A stretch of DNA of 64,000 bases, from contig LNAC01000039.1 in the NCBI GenBank assembly GCA_002007465.1, positions 1,592,766 through 1,656,765 on the forward strand. Direction: 5' to 3'. The stretch is from Ailurus styani. Its lineage: Eukaryota; Chordata; Mammalia; Carnivora; Ailuridae. Both the position numbers and the translations under genes were made by a program. Within the stretch, counting starts at the first letter, position 1. The number at the start of each line of letters is the position of its first letter. Positions 49,502 through 60,036 of this stretch are shown one piece after another. Below the pieces are notes generated by a model. It worked only from the letters and a program-made list of their open reading frames with translations, made no database searches and was not told the origin of the DNA.

Positions 49502-49887
49502 TTGAACACTATCTTTCTAATGTAGTACAATTGTACTATAAAGATGGTTGTGTTGTTAAGACCAGTTTGAGGATTCCTTGTTCCAACTACTTAAATGATT
49601 TTTAAGTAGATTTTAATTCATGTAATTCAGGTAAACACTTTGCAACTGCTTTGGGCTAAGATACACTTTCTTATTAAGTAGTTTGAATAGAATTGAATTT
49701 TTATGTGGTAGTTCAGGATTTTCCCATTGCTTCCATTCATTGTATATCTCTGAGATTAAAACAGAATGGTGTTTGCAGCTGAGTTGCAGCTTATTGACCT
49801 AATGCCAGGTCACTGTGTTTGTTTGTTGTTGTTTTTTCTCCAAAAAATATTTTTAGATAAAAACAAAACAAAACAAAAAAAACAACC
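49502..49887 (+). mobile_element. Poly(A)-tailed insertion of unknown source
   Basis: This 386-bp segment interrupts an old repeat. It ends in an A-rich tail with AACAAAACAAAACAAAAAA. Related 13-mers TTTAGTGGCTTAA (49489-49501) and CCTAATGGCTTAA (49888-49900) flank it. It has no SINE or L1 landmark and no open frame, so it may be a 5'-truncated retrocopy of a transcript end. Confidence 0.5.
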
Positions 49888-50340
49888 TAATGGCTTAAAA
49901 CAACACCATTTATTTGGCTCATGATTCTCCTGGGCAGTTGTGGTCTGGGACAACATCCATTGATCTCTGATAGACTCTCATCTGTCAGGGACCAGTTGGT
50001 GATTTGACTGGGGGCTGGCTAGTCCCAGATGGTCTCACTCAGATTTGTGATGGTTATGTATCTGTTGCCTGGGGCTGATGGGGGCTGCTTGGCCATGTAT
50101 CTCTCTTTGTCTAGCAGGCTGGTCTAGGCATATTCACATGGTAGGAAGATTCCAAGAGAAGCAAGGAGGAGAGACCAGTGTGCAAGTTCTTTTCAAGTAC
50201 TGCTTGCATTACTTGTGCTAATGTTTCATTTGCCAAAGTAAGTCACGGCAACCCAGATTTAGGGAGTGAGAAAATAGACTCTGCTTCTTTACAGAAAGAG
50301 TGGAGAATTGTGGGCATTTTACAGTCTACCATAATGTCAA
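49888..50340 (+). mobile_element. Old interspersed repeat, right part
   Basis: ATGGCTTAAAACAACACCAT, GGGGCTGGCTAGTCCCAGAT, TTCACATGGTAGGAAGATTC and CACGGCAACCCAGATTTAGG continue the element from 49450-49501. Family name not certain. Confidence 0.65.
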
Positions 50341-50599
50341 CTTAAATTCAGACAGAAAGTATAACTGCTAGAGAAAGAAAAAAAGTCACTGCAGGTTAGA
50401 GGGGTTAGCCTCTTGAGGATGAAGAGACATTGGAAATGGACCTCAGATTGCTGGATGCGGGGAGAGGAGTGCAAAGGGCATTATAAGATAAAGGACTCCA
50501 CCTCTGTCTATCTATTAAAATCTTAAAGACAGAAATTACATGACCTAACCAGGGGGATACACTCTGTGCCAGATATCCTCCTACTTCTTAATGGTGGTA

Positions 50600-51630
50600 T
50601 TACCTAAATGTTAGCATTACTCAGAGTTTTGTCCTTGCTCCTTTATCCTTATTCTATACATTTGCCTTGGGTGATCTTATTCAATTTCATGGCATCAACT
50701 CCCACCTATTCAATGACCTGTAGCTCTGACCTGTAACCTCCAGAACCATATTTTTCAATGAATTCTTAGAAATCTCTGCTTATATCGTCTCCAAACACTT
50801 TAACCTCAGTATGTTCAAAGCCAAATTTATTTTCATGACCTAGTCTTTCTTCTGTCTTGCTGTTTTAAGTTACTGGTTCCACTGCCATCCATTTACCTAA
50901 CCTGGAAATACAATTTCATAGTCATCCTTGATGGCTTCTCCTTCTTCATTCACCACGATTCCTAGTGATTCCATCTCCTACATGTGTTTTGTATTCGTAC
51001 CCTCCTCTCAATTCCTACCCCACTGCTTTGGCCCCACTGCTTTGGCTTGGGCTCTCATTGCTCTCCATTAACCTCTTGCAGCAACCTCTTAATTGGTCTT
51101 CCTCAAATAGTTTCACCCTACTAGTTTCTCCCTACCTACTCCATTCCATTCAGGATACACTTTATAAAACCCAAGTTTGTTTATTTCACTCCTCTACTTA
51201 AAACTGTAACCTCAGTCCCTATTGCCTACAAAGCTAATTCCTTAAAAGCATGGCTTACCAAGCGTTTAGCAATCTGGCCTCACCTGATTTTACCATCGTC
51301 ATCTCCTGCTGCTCTGCCCCACCCCATCCTCCTTCTCTCCAGCCTCCCTTAGCTTCTCATTATTCCCCACCAACAACGCATGCCCTTTCACAATCCTGGG
51401 ACTTGGCCCATGTTGTTTAATCTTCCTGGATTGCCAGCCCTCTCTTCTCCATCTGGCAAATTCTTATTCATCAGCACAACTCATAACTATGTCACCTCCT
51501 TGCTGATGACTTCCCGGAGCCATTCAGAGTTAGTCACTTTGAGTTCTCGTAGCCTTTTGCTCTTCCCTTTGGCAATGACCGTTTTTCATGCTTTTGGGGG
51601 CTTAGACTGTTACATGTGCTATGGGGTGTC
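50600..51630 (+). mobile_element. L2, about 1.0 kb
   Basis: Several L2 landmarks appear: ATAGTCATCCTTGATGGCTT, TTTATTTCACTCCTCTACTT and CTACAAAGCTAATTCCTTA, then GGACTTGGCCCATGTTGTTT. No intact frame. Confidence 0.75.
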
Positions 51631-52739
51631 CTATGTTTGGCAAGTTTTTAGCCACGTGAATTCCATCTCTTGGAAGTAAAACCCAGAAAACTTAGATATC
51701 CCTAGGAGCTAGGAAGATGTTAAATGACCCAGAATCTCCCAATGAGACGTGCCTTCATAAAACTCTTCTTTTAGAAGAGGGGCAGTAGGCGTGTAAATGG
51801 AGTGAGGTGGGGGCTGATCTTCTATCAAGAGTAATTAGAACAGGCTTTTGATTCTTGGGGTGACAGTAGCAGCACAGCCCTTGTGTGGCCCTTAGTACTG
51901 AAAGGTGAGAGAGGTATTGCCGGACCAGCTCCTGGGGTGGTTGGGCATGTTTGGGTTTCAGAGTCTAGCTCTCTGGCTCTGTGGAATATTCCATGAGCCC
52001 CCTATATGCTGAGATAAATTAATTTATTGTTCAAACAAGCCTAAGTAGATCTGTCTTTGCAATGACTGAAAACTAGCAAAACACCTTGGTTAGAATACTT
52101 ACCAAGTTTTATTGGACAGGTTGTATATTATTTAATCAAATTGTATTGTATTTAGGTGCCTGTTTCCCTCATTAGATTCATCACAAGTGCTGTATGTTAT
52201 ACTTCTATGCATAGCTCTGATTTCTTCTATAATTCATCTAAAAATATATATTGAGTGCCTACTCTGTGCCATGCACTGTGCTAGTCCTTGGGGATGTAAT
52301 AGAGAAAAAGACACATGTGATCTTGGCAGTTACAAAGCATCCAGTCTAAAAGATCTATTCCTGAAACATTCCTGGCATTCAATTAAGTTAGTATACCAAT
52401 TTATTTGATTAATTATTTCAAATAACGAACACTTATGTCCTGAAAATATAAAAATAAATGAGAAATGTCCTTAAGTTTCTCTCGGGCTAATATGGGATAC
52501 AGATGTGTAAATAAATAGCATCCATGCAATGTGAACAGTGTGATAACTGAAATATATTCCAGATACCCTGGTGGCTCAAAGGAGGGGGGGTGGCATGAGG
52601 AATTCTGTTTGGGGGAGTCGAAATGAAAGTATGACTCTCTGAACTTGTAAATATTTGAGAAAATGTACATAAAACTTCCTCTTTTTCTCTCTTCCCTCTC
52701 CCCCCTTTTTTCCTCTCTACTTCTCTTCCCCATTCCTCG

Positions 52740-52995
52740 CTATTCCACTTGCCCTTTAAGGGTCAATTCAAGGGCCATTTTTATAATACATCTTTACTAA
52801 CTGCTCCTCTTCCTCCCTCCCAAACCCCCAGGCTGGGGTAGTAATGTTTCCAAACTCCCATAATGCTTTGTACATTCCTCTATTAATTCTCTTCCCTTTT
52901 GATGTATATCATCAATGTGTCTGTCAGTTACGCCCAACCCCTGCCAAGTCAGGGCTGGGCACATAATCAGCATACAATAAATTCAATAAATATTT
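52740..52995 (+). mobile_element. L2 3' end
   Basis: TTGCCCTTTAAGGGTCAATTC and a tail AGGGCTGGGCACATAATCA with TTCAATAAATATTTCTTGAA fit L2. There is a C/CCC-rich middle. Confidence 0.75.
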
Positions 52996-53029
52996 CTTGA
53001 AGAAAATATAAATTAAAATTGCAATAAGA

Positions 53030-53690
53030 AATAAAATCATAGTGAAATAGAACTACATACATCCTCATCAGAATGGCCAAAATAAAAGGGACTGATAATA
53101 TGAAGTGTTAGTGAAGATGTAGAAAAATTGGAGATTTCAAACAGCTGACACAACCATTTTGGGAAATTACTTGGCAAAATTTACTGAAGCTGAACATATG
53201 CATAATACCCAGAGATTGAAGTCTTGGGTATATATCCAAAAGAAATAAATCCTTATGTCTAAGAAGGTTCGTATCAGCTTGATTCACATAATCCCAAACT
53301 GGAAACAACCTAAATGCCCAACTACCGATTGGATAAATTAATTGTGGAATATTTATATCACAGGATAGTGCACAATATTTTTTATTCAAAACAAAAAACT
53401 GCTACATGCAACAAGATGGATGATTCCTAATATTGAGCAAAAGAAACTGGACACAAGGAAAGTACATATCGTGATTCCACTTATATGAACTTCCAGAAGA
53501 GGTAAATTGAATCTCTGGTGATAGAGGTCAGAATAATGATTATCTTTTACCAAAGGAGGGTAAGTCACTAGAAGGGGAGAGAAGAGAGACTTCTGAAGTT
53601 TGGGAAATACTCTATAGTTTTATAATGGTATATTTAAAAGTCATATACAGAAGAATTTTCTGGGACAATGTTAACTGCCCTTCATTAAGA
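53030..53690 (+). mobile_element. Old L1 ORF2-end and 3' fragment
   Basis: It has sense-strand landmarks: TCATCAGAATGGCCAAAATA, TCCCAAACTGGAAACAACCT, AATGCCCAACTACC and TGATTCCACTTATATGA. The reading frame is broken by many stops. Confidence 0.8.
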
Positions 53691-54439
53691 CCATTTGATA
53701 CCCCAACCACATAAATGTTTAAATATATAAACATTTGAGTTATATACATATGATCTGTGAATTTGATTTACTGTATATAGTTTATAACTGGTAACAGTAT
53801 AAATATTTAAAAATTAAATAACAAAAAAGTCCCTTAAATGAATGAGTGAATGAATAAATGACTTAGGTCTTTAGAGAGAAAAGAAGGTATTATAGTGTAA
53901 GAGGGACTTGTACTGCATTTAATTTTTAAGCAGCAGTGTTTGGCTCTTGAGCTCTTTATACTCTAATAATGCCCCCAAATAATTGCTCATGTACTTCCAT
54001 TGCTTAAATATTAGTTGCCTTTTGCTATTTAATCACATCTGTGAGGTTAAGGAAAGAAAGTCATTAACAGTAAAGCAGATAATGAGAACCTCGTGGGACT
54101 GGCATTTAATTCACGGCGAGGGATCTATTAAGCCCTTTGGGAACTGGGGAATATGCCTAATTCCCTTCTGTTTTTTTATCCTTATGCACTTTATGAGATG
54201 CAAATACAAATTAATTATTTAGGCTCTTGAAGAGAGAGAGGAGTTGGCACGTGTGTTTACAAAAAGGAACGGAAGCCACCCAGCGTGTGACATTGCCCAA
54301 GGCACCCAAAGGCCAGAGTGGAATAATCCTAATTGCCGGGTGGCCCCGGCCACGGGATGCGCCTCTCCCATCCTTCTTCAGGCGAGGCTCCTGCGTAAGT
54401 CACTCATTCTGTCAGCCTGACACAGGCCAACAAGTGGCC

Positions 54440-55130
54440 AACAACTCCGCAGGCGTTGAATGGCACCTTCACCTGGGGGGCTGTTGAAATCCGACCCAGC
54501 TCTGGCTCCCAGCCCAGAGGCGGCGGCGCAGGGTCGGGAGACGCAGTTCCGAGGGCGTCCAGAAGGTGTCGCTGCCCCGCAGCCGCCGCACTTCCCCAGG
54601 CCGGGGGAGCGGGAGCGTGTCGGTTCTACCTGTGGCTCCTGGCGCGCGCGCCTCACCTGGGCTCTCACCTGGTGCGGCCCTCGCCGCGTGGAGGCGCTGC
54701 GCCGCGGCCAGGCGATCCCCGGCGCCCAGAGGGCTCGGGCTGCTGTGCTGCTCGCGTTCTGCTCTGTCCTCGTCCTCTAACCCTCCGCGGTCCCCGGCAC
54801 CGGCGAAGAAGGGGCGGGGTCCGACGGCGCGCTGGGAAAGGCGGGCGAGCTGGCGCCCAGGTATGTTCTTCCACAAGGGCCGGGCGACGGAGGAGGAGGC
54901 GGACGAGAAGATGCCACTGTCGCCGCCACCTCAGGGCGACCACGCGGAGTCCAGTCCGTCCAGGACCCCCAAGAAACACACCCCTTTCCACATCTGGCGC
55001 TCCAAGAAGAAGCAGCAGGCTCCGCCGTCGGACTGCGGGGTGTTCGTCCCGCACCCGCCCCAGGCGCCCCTCTGCAAGGCCAGGTAAGCTCCTCGCCCGA
55101 GGCCTCGAGTCTCACCTCCTCTCCCCTCAT
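54440..55130 (+). promoter_or_regulatory. CRYBG1: CRYBG1 CpG-island promoter and 5' leader
   Basis: A dense CpG island surrounds the CRYBG1 start exon. It includes a GC box (GGGGCGGGG at 54811-54819) and CG-rich tracts from 54.5 kb to 55.1 kb, with no clear TATA box. A splice-donor-like CAG/GTATGT lies at 54858-54866, overlapping the in-frame upstream ATG at 54863, so a leader intron or a separate non-coding first exon is possible. An octamer ATGCAAAT lies upstream at 54198-54205. The transcription start site cannot be fixed by reading. Confidence 0.75.
54911..55083 (+). CDS. CRYBG1: CRYBG1 (AIM1) first coding exon, residues 1-58
   Basis: This is the N-terminal exon of CRYBG1 (formerly AIM1, absent in melanoma 1), a large protein with beta/gamma-crystallin repeats and a C-terminal ricin-type lectin domain, reported to bind actin. 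It encodes 57 codons plus AG of a split Arg codon. It begins MPLSPPPQGDH and contains PFHIWRSKKKQQ and DCGVFVPHPP, which match the human N-terminus as I recall it, with a few substitutions. The donor GTAAGC starts at 55084, giving phase 2. I chose the ATG at 54911 because it aligns with the known start and has A at -3. An in-frame ATG at 54863 would add 16 residues (MFFHKGRATEEEADEK). The segment is basic and proline-rich and looks disordered. The crystallin repeats lie in later exons beyond the window. The gene is divergent from ATG5, as in other mammals. Confidence 0.88.
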
Positions 55131-55489
55131 CTCCTCCCAGCTCTGCGGCCCCTGAGTCCTGTCCGCCGTCCGCCGCGCTCGACCGCACTCGAAGGAGGGG
55201 AAGGGCCCAGGGTCTGTTTCTCCAGGCCGGAGTGTTAACAGGGTTCAGAGGGGCACAGACGTGGTCTCTGCGGGTCCAGGAGGACCTGGCCTCGGGTTCC
55301 TTGTGGCTTCTGGCTCAGGCCAGGCACCAGCGAGAGGAACTCGTGCCCACCCGTGTGGCTTTTACTGTGACTGGCAAAGACTTCATGCAAGAGTTCTATC
55401 TCCACTATCCTGCTAAAAAGAGCAGGAGGGTACTGAAGGATTATTGCCGTAATGAATGATAGGAACTCTACCTTGGAATTACACAGTAC

Positions 55490-55690
55490 TTTTGACAATG
55501 GTGCCTTTATTGTGAAGATCTCCACTCTTACAGCTCTCCATTGACCTCACAGGATCCGAAAGAAGGAGGAAGTGGCAGGGATGGTTACCCCCATTTTATG
55601 GGTGGAGAACCTGAAACCCAAAGGAGAATGGCTTGTCCCCATTGGAATCAGTGTCAGAACTAGACAGCACTAGGCAGCCCCTAGTTATTC
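55490..55690 (-). mobile_element. MIR-type element, reversed
   Basis: CCCCCATTTTATGGGTGGAG and ATGGCTTGTCCCCATTGGAA follow the reversed MIR order (CCCCATTTTACAGATGAG consensus). Confidence 0.65.
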
Positions 55691-56451
55691 AAAATGTAAT
55701 TGCCATTGTGCTTTTTAAATTTTTATCAAAACTTCGTATCATTCAATTATACCACCTGAATAGATACATTCATTAAACAATAACCAATTTGAAGTACTAA
55801 TATGTTTATGTGGTCTGGAGGTATAAAATATTTTTAATGAAGGGCAGTTGGCAATATCCAGTAATTCCTGCTGTATGGTTTTTTTTTTTTAATACACCCT
55901 TATGAACTACCAGGGCCAGAATAAAATAGTGCAAAATTCGCATTTTGGATATATTTTCTTTTTATCTCTAAAAGAGTCTTGATTCTGCTATGTACTTTCA
56001 TTGATTTAGTAAAATTTTATTGGGTACCTTCACTAAGCTCTGGGGTATGTAAAACAATGAGCATGGTCCCTGTAATCAAAGAATTCTTAGTTTCCTATGG
56101 AAACCAATAAGTAAAGAGTGAGATGTTAGAACAGAGGAGGGGATCCAGGAAGGCTTCCTGGAGGTGGAAGACTGAAGTAGTTTAGTCAGAAAATGGGAGT
56201 AGCAATGACTTCCAGGTTGAGAGAGCACTATGAGCATTACCAATGCTGGGAAGATCCTGGCACTTCCTGAAAAGTACAAGTGATTCAGGATGATTCAAGT
56301 ATGGTTGAGGGGATGGGAGAGGAGTGCTACGAAAGAAGGTATTTTATTTTTTCTCCTATTTTTATCATCCATGGTAATAATTGGTTGTAATAGAACATAC
56401 TTTTATCTATTCAAAGACTTACTGTGCTTAATCACCAATTGAAATTTCTTT

Positions 56452-56648
56452 CTATTTTTTTTAAAGATTTATCCATTTATTTTGGGGAGGAGAGAGCATG
56501 AGGGGGAAGGGATGGAGGGAGAGGGAGAGAAACAGACTCCCCACTGAGTGTGGAACCCACCCTCATGGGGCTCCATTCCCACTCTCAGGTCATGACCTGA
56601 GCCAAAATCTAGTCTGACCCTTAACTGACTGAGCCACCCAGGTGTCCC
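56452..56648 (-). mobile_element. CAN-SINE, older
   Basis: The head reads GAGCCACCCAGGTGTCCCC on the plus strand. The flanks AATTGAAATTTCTTTC and AGTTGAAATTTCTTCT form the duplication. Confidence 0.9.
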
Positions 56649-57271
56649 CAGTTGAAATTTCTTCTTAAAAATGTTACTTAATAATGACGTACCCATCATT
56701 GAAGTATTTTTCCTATTACCTCCATAAATATTTTAAACACTTCATTGATGTTTTTTTAATCCAACATACCCCCATCATTTCCTGTCTATCGAAATGTAAT
56801 CATATACTGTTATAAAAAATGTATTCAAATCCAAGTACATTTTAGACTAAAACAAGAGTTTTTGGTTCTCTCAAGTGTCTTGTACTGTTGTTCAGTCTTG
56901 AAGCACTCTATTCTTTCCTTTAGAACTGTGATGAACTTTGTACTAACAAATGTTCTGAAAACTAAACATACTGGTCTGTCTTTGGGATGTTTTCTTAGTT
57001 AGATCATCTTCCTAAATATTTTGTTTACTTCTAAGAGAGTGTACCTGTTTCTAGTCTAAAGAGAGTGGCTAAAGCACGCTTAGGTTTCTGGTCCATCTGG
57101 ACGGATGTGACTCTCTTGAGCTGTCTGGACCATGTCCATTCATTTCTGTCTGGGACTTGAGGTGGTGGAAGGAGGCAAAATGTGCACAGCTCGCTGTGGC
57201 CTTTGTCTCTGTGTGAGGAGCAGACAGTCAGGTGGCCACATGTTTTTGCTGGGCATATACCATTAATATTA

Positions 57272-57500
57272 TGGGCTTTCAGAGCAAACAAAATGAATTT
57301 ATACCCTGGCTGTGTGACCTTGGGCAAGTTACTGCCCCTCTCTGAGTCTCCGTTTCCTCATTTCAAAAATGGGAAAAGCAGTAATATTGACTCTGTTAGA
57401 GCTGTTGTGAGTATCAAATGATAGTTTATGCTTTAAATGTAAAACTTTTATCAGACTTCTGGAGACAAAGTAGAAACTCAGTAAATGTAAAATCATCGTC
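57272..57500 (+). mobile_element. MIR
   Basis: GCTGTGTGACCTTGGGCAAG, GTTTCCTCATTTCAAAAATG and a CTCAGTAAATGT tail are clear MIR landmarks. Confidence 0.85.
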
Positions 57501-58004
57501 GTTATCATCGTCATCATTGTAAATGCAAAGATCTAATGGAAGAAATAGAAAGAAGTAGGGTTGAGTGGGGGGGAAATGCTTCTCTTCCTGGAAGAGCTTA
57601 CCACTCCAATGATGGTTTCAAGTTTATTGAGGTCAGATTTCTGTATTCTGCAAATATTTGCAGCTTTCAGCGTAGATGTTCTAAAAATCTATGAGGGTCA
57701 TTTTCTTTCTTTATGTAATATAATTTGAACACTGGCTGCCTCACTTCCTAAATTCACCCTTATGATTTTTTTCAGTTTGGTCTTGGTAAACTTGTTAATA
57801 TGTTATTTTTCATAGAAAGAGAGCTGTTGCCCTCCTTGGCAGCCAGGCTCCTGTCTAGTCCATTAATCTCTTGCCATCAGGGGGCCCAGGGGAGAGGACA
57901 CGGTTTGGGCATTGGGAGCTGTGGCCTGTCTTTCCTTAGTAGCCATTAGTGGCACTCATTATGAGGTTTTGAATTATACCCCATTTTTTAAACAGTTTAG
58001 TCAG

Positions 58005-58215
58005 AGGGGGGATTCTCTATCTGGGTTTAAATCCCTGTTCATCTACTTACTGTGTGATGCCCATGTCATCCTGGGCAAGGTATTAACCTTTTTGTGCCTC
58101 AGTTTTGTCATCCATAAAAGGGGCATAATAAGAGTTGTTATAAAAAATAAACAAGTTCATGCACGTCGAGCGCTCAGAACAGTGACTGGCACATTTTCCA
58201 TGCTAGTAAGTGGGA
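58005..58215 (+). mobile_element. MIR
   Basis: GGGTTTAAATCCCTGTTCAT, GTGCCTCAGTTTTGTCATCC and AGAACAGTGACTGGCACATT fit MIR. Confidence 0.85.
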
Positions 58216-58959
58216 GGTTGTTTCCCTTTTTTCTCACTAGTATCTTGCCTACACCTCCTTTTTAGTAGTAATTTTGTGTGTTTATTTTCTGCTATCTGAT
58301 GGAAACAGTGCTTCCTTTTATATATTCAACTACACTAAACCCTAAACCTAGAAAGCAAGCGTTAGTGTTCTCTGCTGGAGAGCCAGACTCAAGTGGTGGG
58401 GAGCCTCGTAATCCTCAGAAAATCTGCAGACCTCATTTCCTTTGGAGGAAAAATGCAGCCAGTGCTGGAGGGCAGAGCCACCTCACTGGGTGGGCAGAGA
58501 CCTACCTTCAAGTCAGGGTTTGTAGGCTCAGGTTTCTCCCCTGTACACAGTCCCGTTTTTCTGTACTGCAATGGACCTTTCCCTTCTCAGAAGGGAAAGC
58601 AACGTTCTCCCTGTTTATATCACTAGAATGTTGTGAGGATAAACTGCTGTTTTATTCCTTCAGGAAAAGAACAGTTGTTTAAAATGTTATTCAAAAGCAT
58701 TCTGGATCTGTAGAATATTAGTCTTTATGACTTAAACTCGATTCTAGTTTTCAGTCTTTTGTGGCTGGTTTAGTGTTTAGGTCTCTAAACAGGTTGAATT
58801 ATTTTCTAACATCAAGGACATAGCTAGATAAGTGGTTTGGTTTTATCTAATGTTACATCTAAGCCGGTTAGCACTGGGTTATTTTCTTATTTATCTCATG
58901 CCAAAGGCAAGAGTTTGAAATTTTAGGTTTTATTTCACCACGGATAAACCGAGAATTTA

Positions 58960-59125
58960 ACGAGCTCTGTCGTTTACTAGCTATGAGCTCCTTGGGAAGG
59001 TGCTTCAGTTTAATGATTTGAGACCCACCTCTAAGCATTGTTCTTGAGACTTATAAATATATATTTAAAATGACTAGTGTCATGCCTGGAAAAGAACAGG
59101 TGCCCAATAAATAGGAGCTCCAACA
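58960..59125 (+). mobile_element. MIR, degraded
   Basis: TTTACTAGCTATGAGCTCCT and GTGTCATGCCTGGAAAAGAA followed by GGTGCCCAATAAAT fit the two ends of MIR. Confidence 0.65.
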
Positions 59126-59134
59126 TCAGGCTGC

Positions 59135-59335
59135 AGTGAAAAAGGCACAGACAGTGATGTTGGACACAGTTTCAAATCTTCCTCTGACATTTGGATCCAA
59201 GTTTCCTGAAGCCTCGGCTTCCTCCCCTGTAGAATGGAGATGCCAGCACTTCACTCACAGGGCTCTAGGAGGATTAGATATCACAGCCGCAAAACACCTG
59301 GCGCAGAGCCTCGCCCAAAGCAGGTGCTGGAGAGA
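59135..59335 (+). mobile_element. MIR
   Basis: CTCGGCTTCCTCCCCTGTAG, AATGGAGATGCC and GGGCTCTAGGAGGATTAGAT fit MIR, directly after another copy. Confidence 0.75.
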
Positions 59336-59798
59336 TGAAAGGTGAGGGAATCGGGAGTGACAGGGGCCGTGATAGCTGTGGTTCTTGTCTTCTTAGCAAC
59401 TTGAATAGAAATGCTTTTCCGCTGTAAGTGGAGTCAGCAATTTCAAGAGCCCAGAAGTTGTAACCGGGTCTGTCAAGCCCTGAAATACCTTTGAGTATCT
59501 GGATGTGCCTGTTCGTCTATAAAAGGGTGACCCTTTATGCATTCGATGACTTAAGAGTCTTAATACATAGAACTGAGGAAGTGGAAGGTCAACTTTATAC
59601 TTGAAGTTAGAGGAGTTTCTTCTGAAGTGGTTTTGGAGTCTGAGTTCAGTGTAGGCTAATTCTTGGCTGCTTCTCTCTGTCATCGTGTCACTATTCACCC
59701 CCTCTTTCTACGATTTCGGTCAAGATTCTCTTAGTCCATGTACAAGTGATGGACATGCTCTTGGAGATATGTAGAACTTCTGGGCTTGAGTTTGCTGC

Positions 59799-60036
59799 TT
59801 TTTTTTTCTTTTAAAAAAGATTTATTTATTCATTTGAGAGAGAGAGAGAGAGAGAGTGAGCATAAGACTGCAATGGGGAAGGGCAGAGTGAGAGGGAGAG
59901 AGAGTCCTTAGCAGACTCTGCTCTGAGCACAGAGCCCAATGTGGGGCTCCATCTCACAACCCTGAAATCATGACCACAAGATCACAACCCAAGCCCAAAC
60001 CAAGAGTCGGCCCTCAACTGATGGCACCACCCAGGA
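59799..60036 (-). mobile_element. CAN-SINE, older and diverged
   Basis: It has a (GA)n body, an ATTTATTTATTCATTTGAGA tail and a diverged head ending CACCACCCAGGATGTGCC. Confidence 0.85.

Larger units (their letters stand above)
29951..54430. other. ATG5-CRYBG1 intergenic region
   Basis: About 24.5 kb separates the two divergent promoters. It is dominated by repeats: CAN-SINEs, L2, L1 3' ends, MIR, Tigger and hAT fossils, each listed separately. Stretches without a recognised element include 32.8-33.9, 37.0-37.8, 44.0-44.9, 45.9-46.4 and 48.0-49.4 kb. Every open frame I examined is short, low in complexity or inside a repeat, so no gene is called. A long non-coding RNA or an enhancer cannot be excluded from sequence alone. 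Confidence 0.75.

Noticed and set aside
54456..55238. A 260-codon plus-strand frame and several others across the CRYBG1 CpG island
   Set aside because: They are rich in Arg, Pro and Ala as expected of GC-rich DNA, lie on both strands and conflict with the CRYBG1 frame, and match nothing I know.
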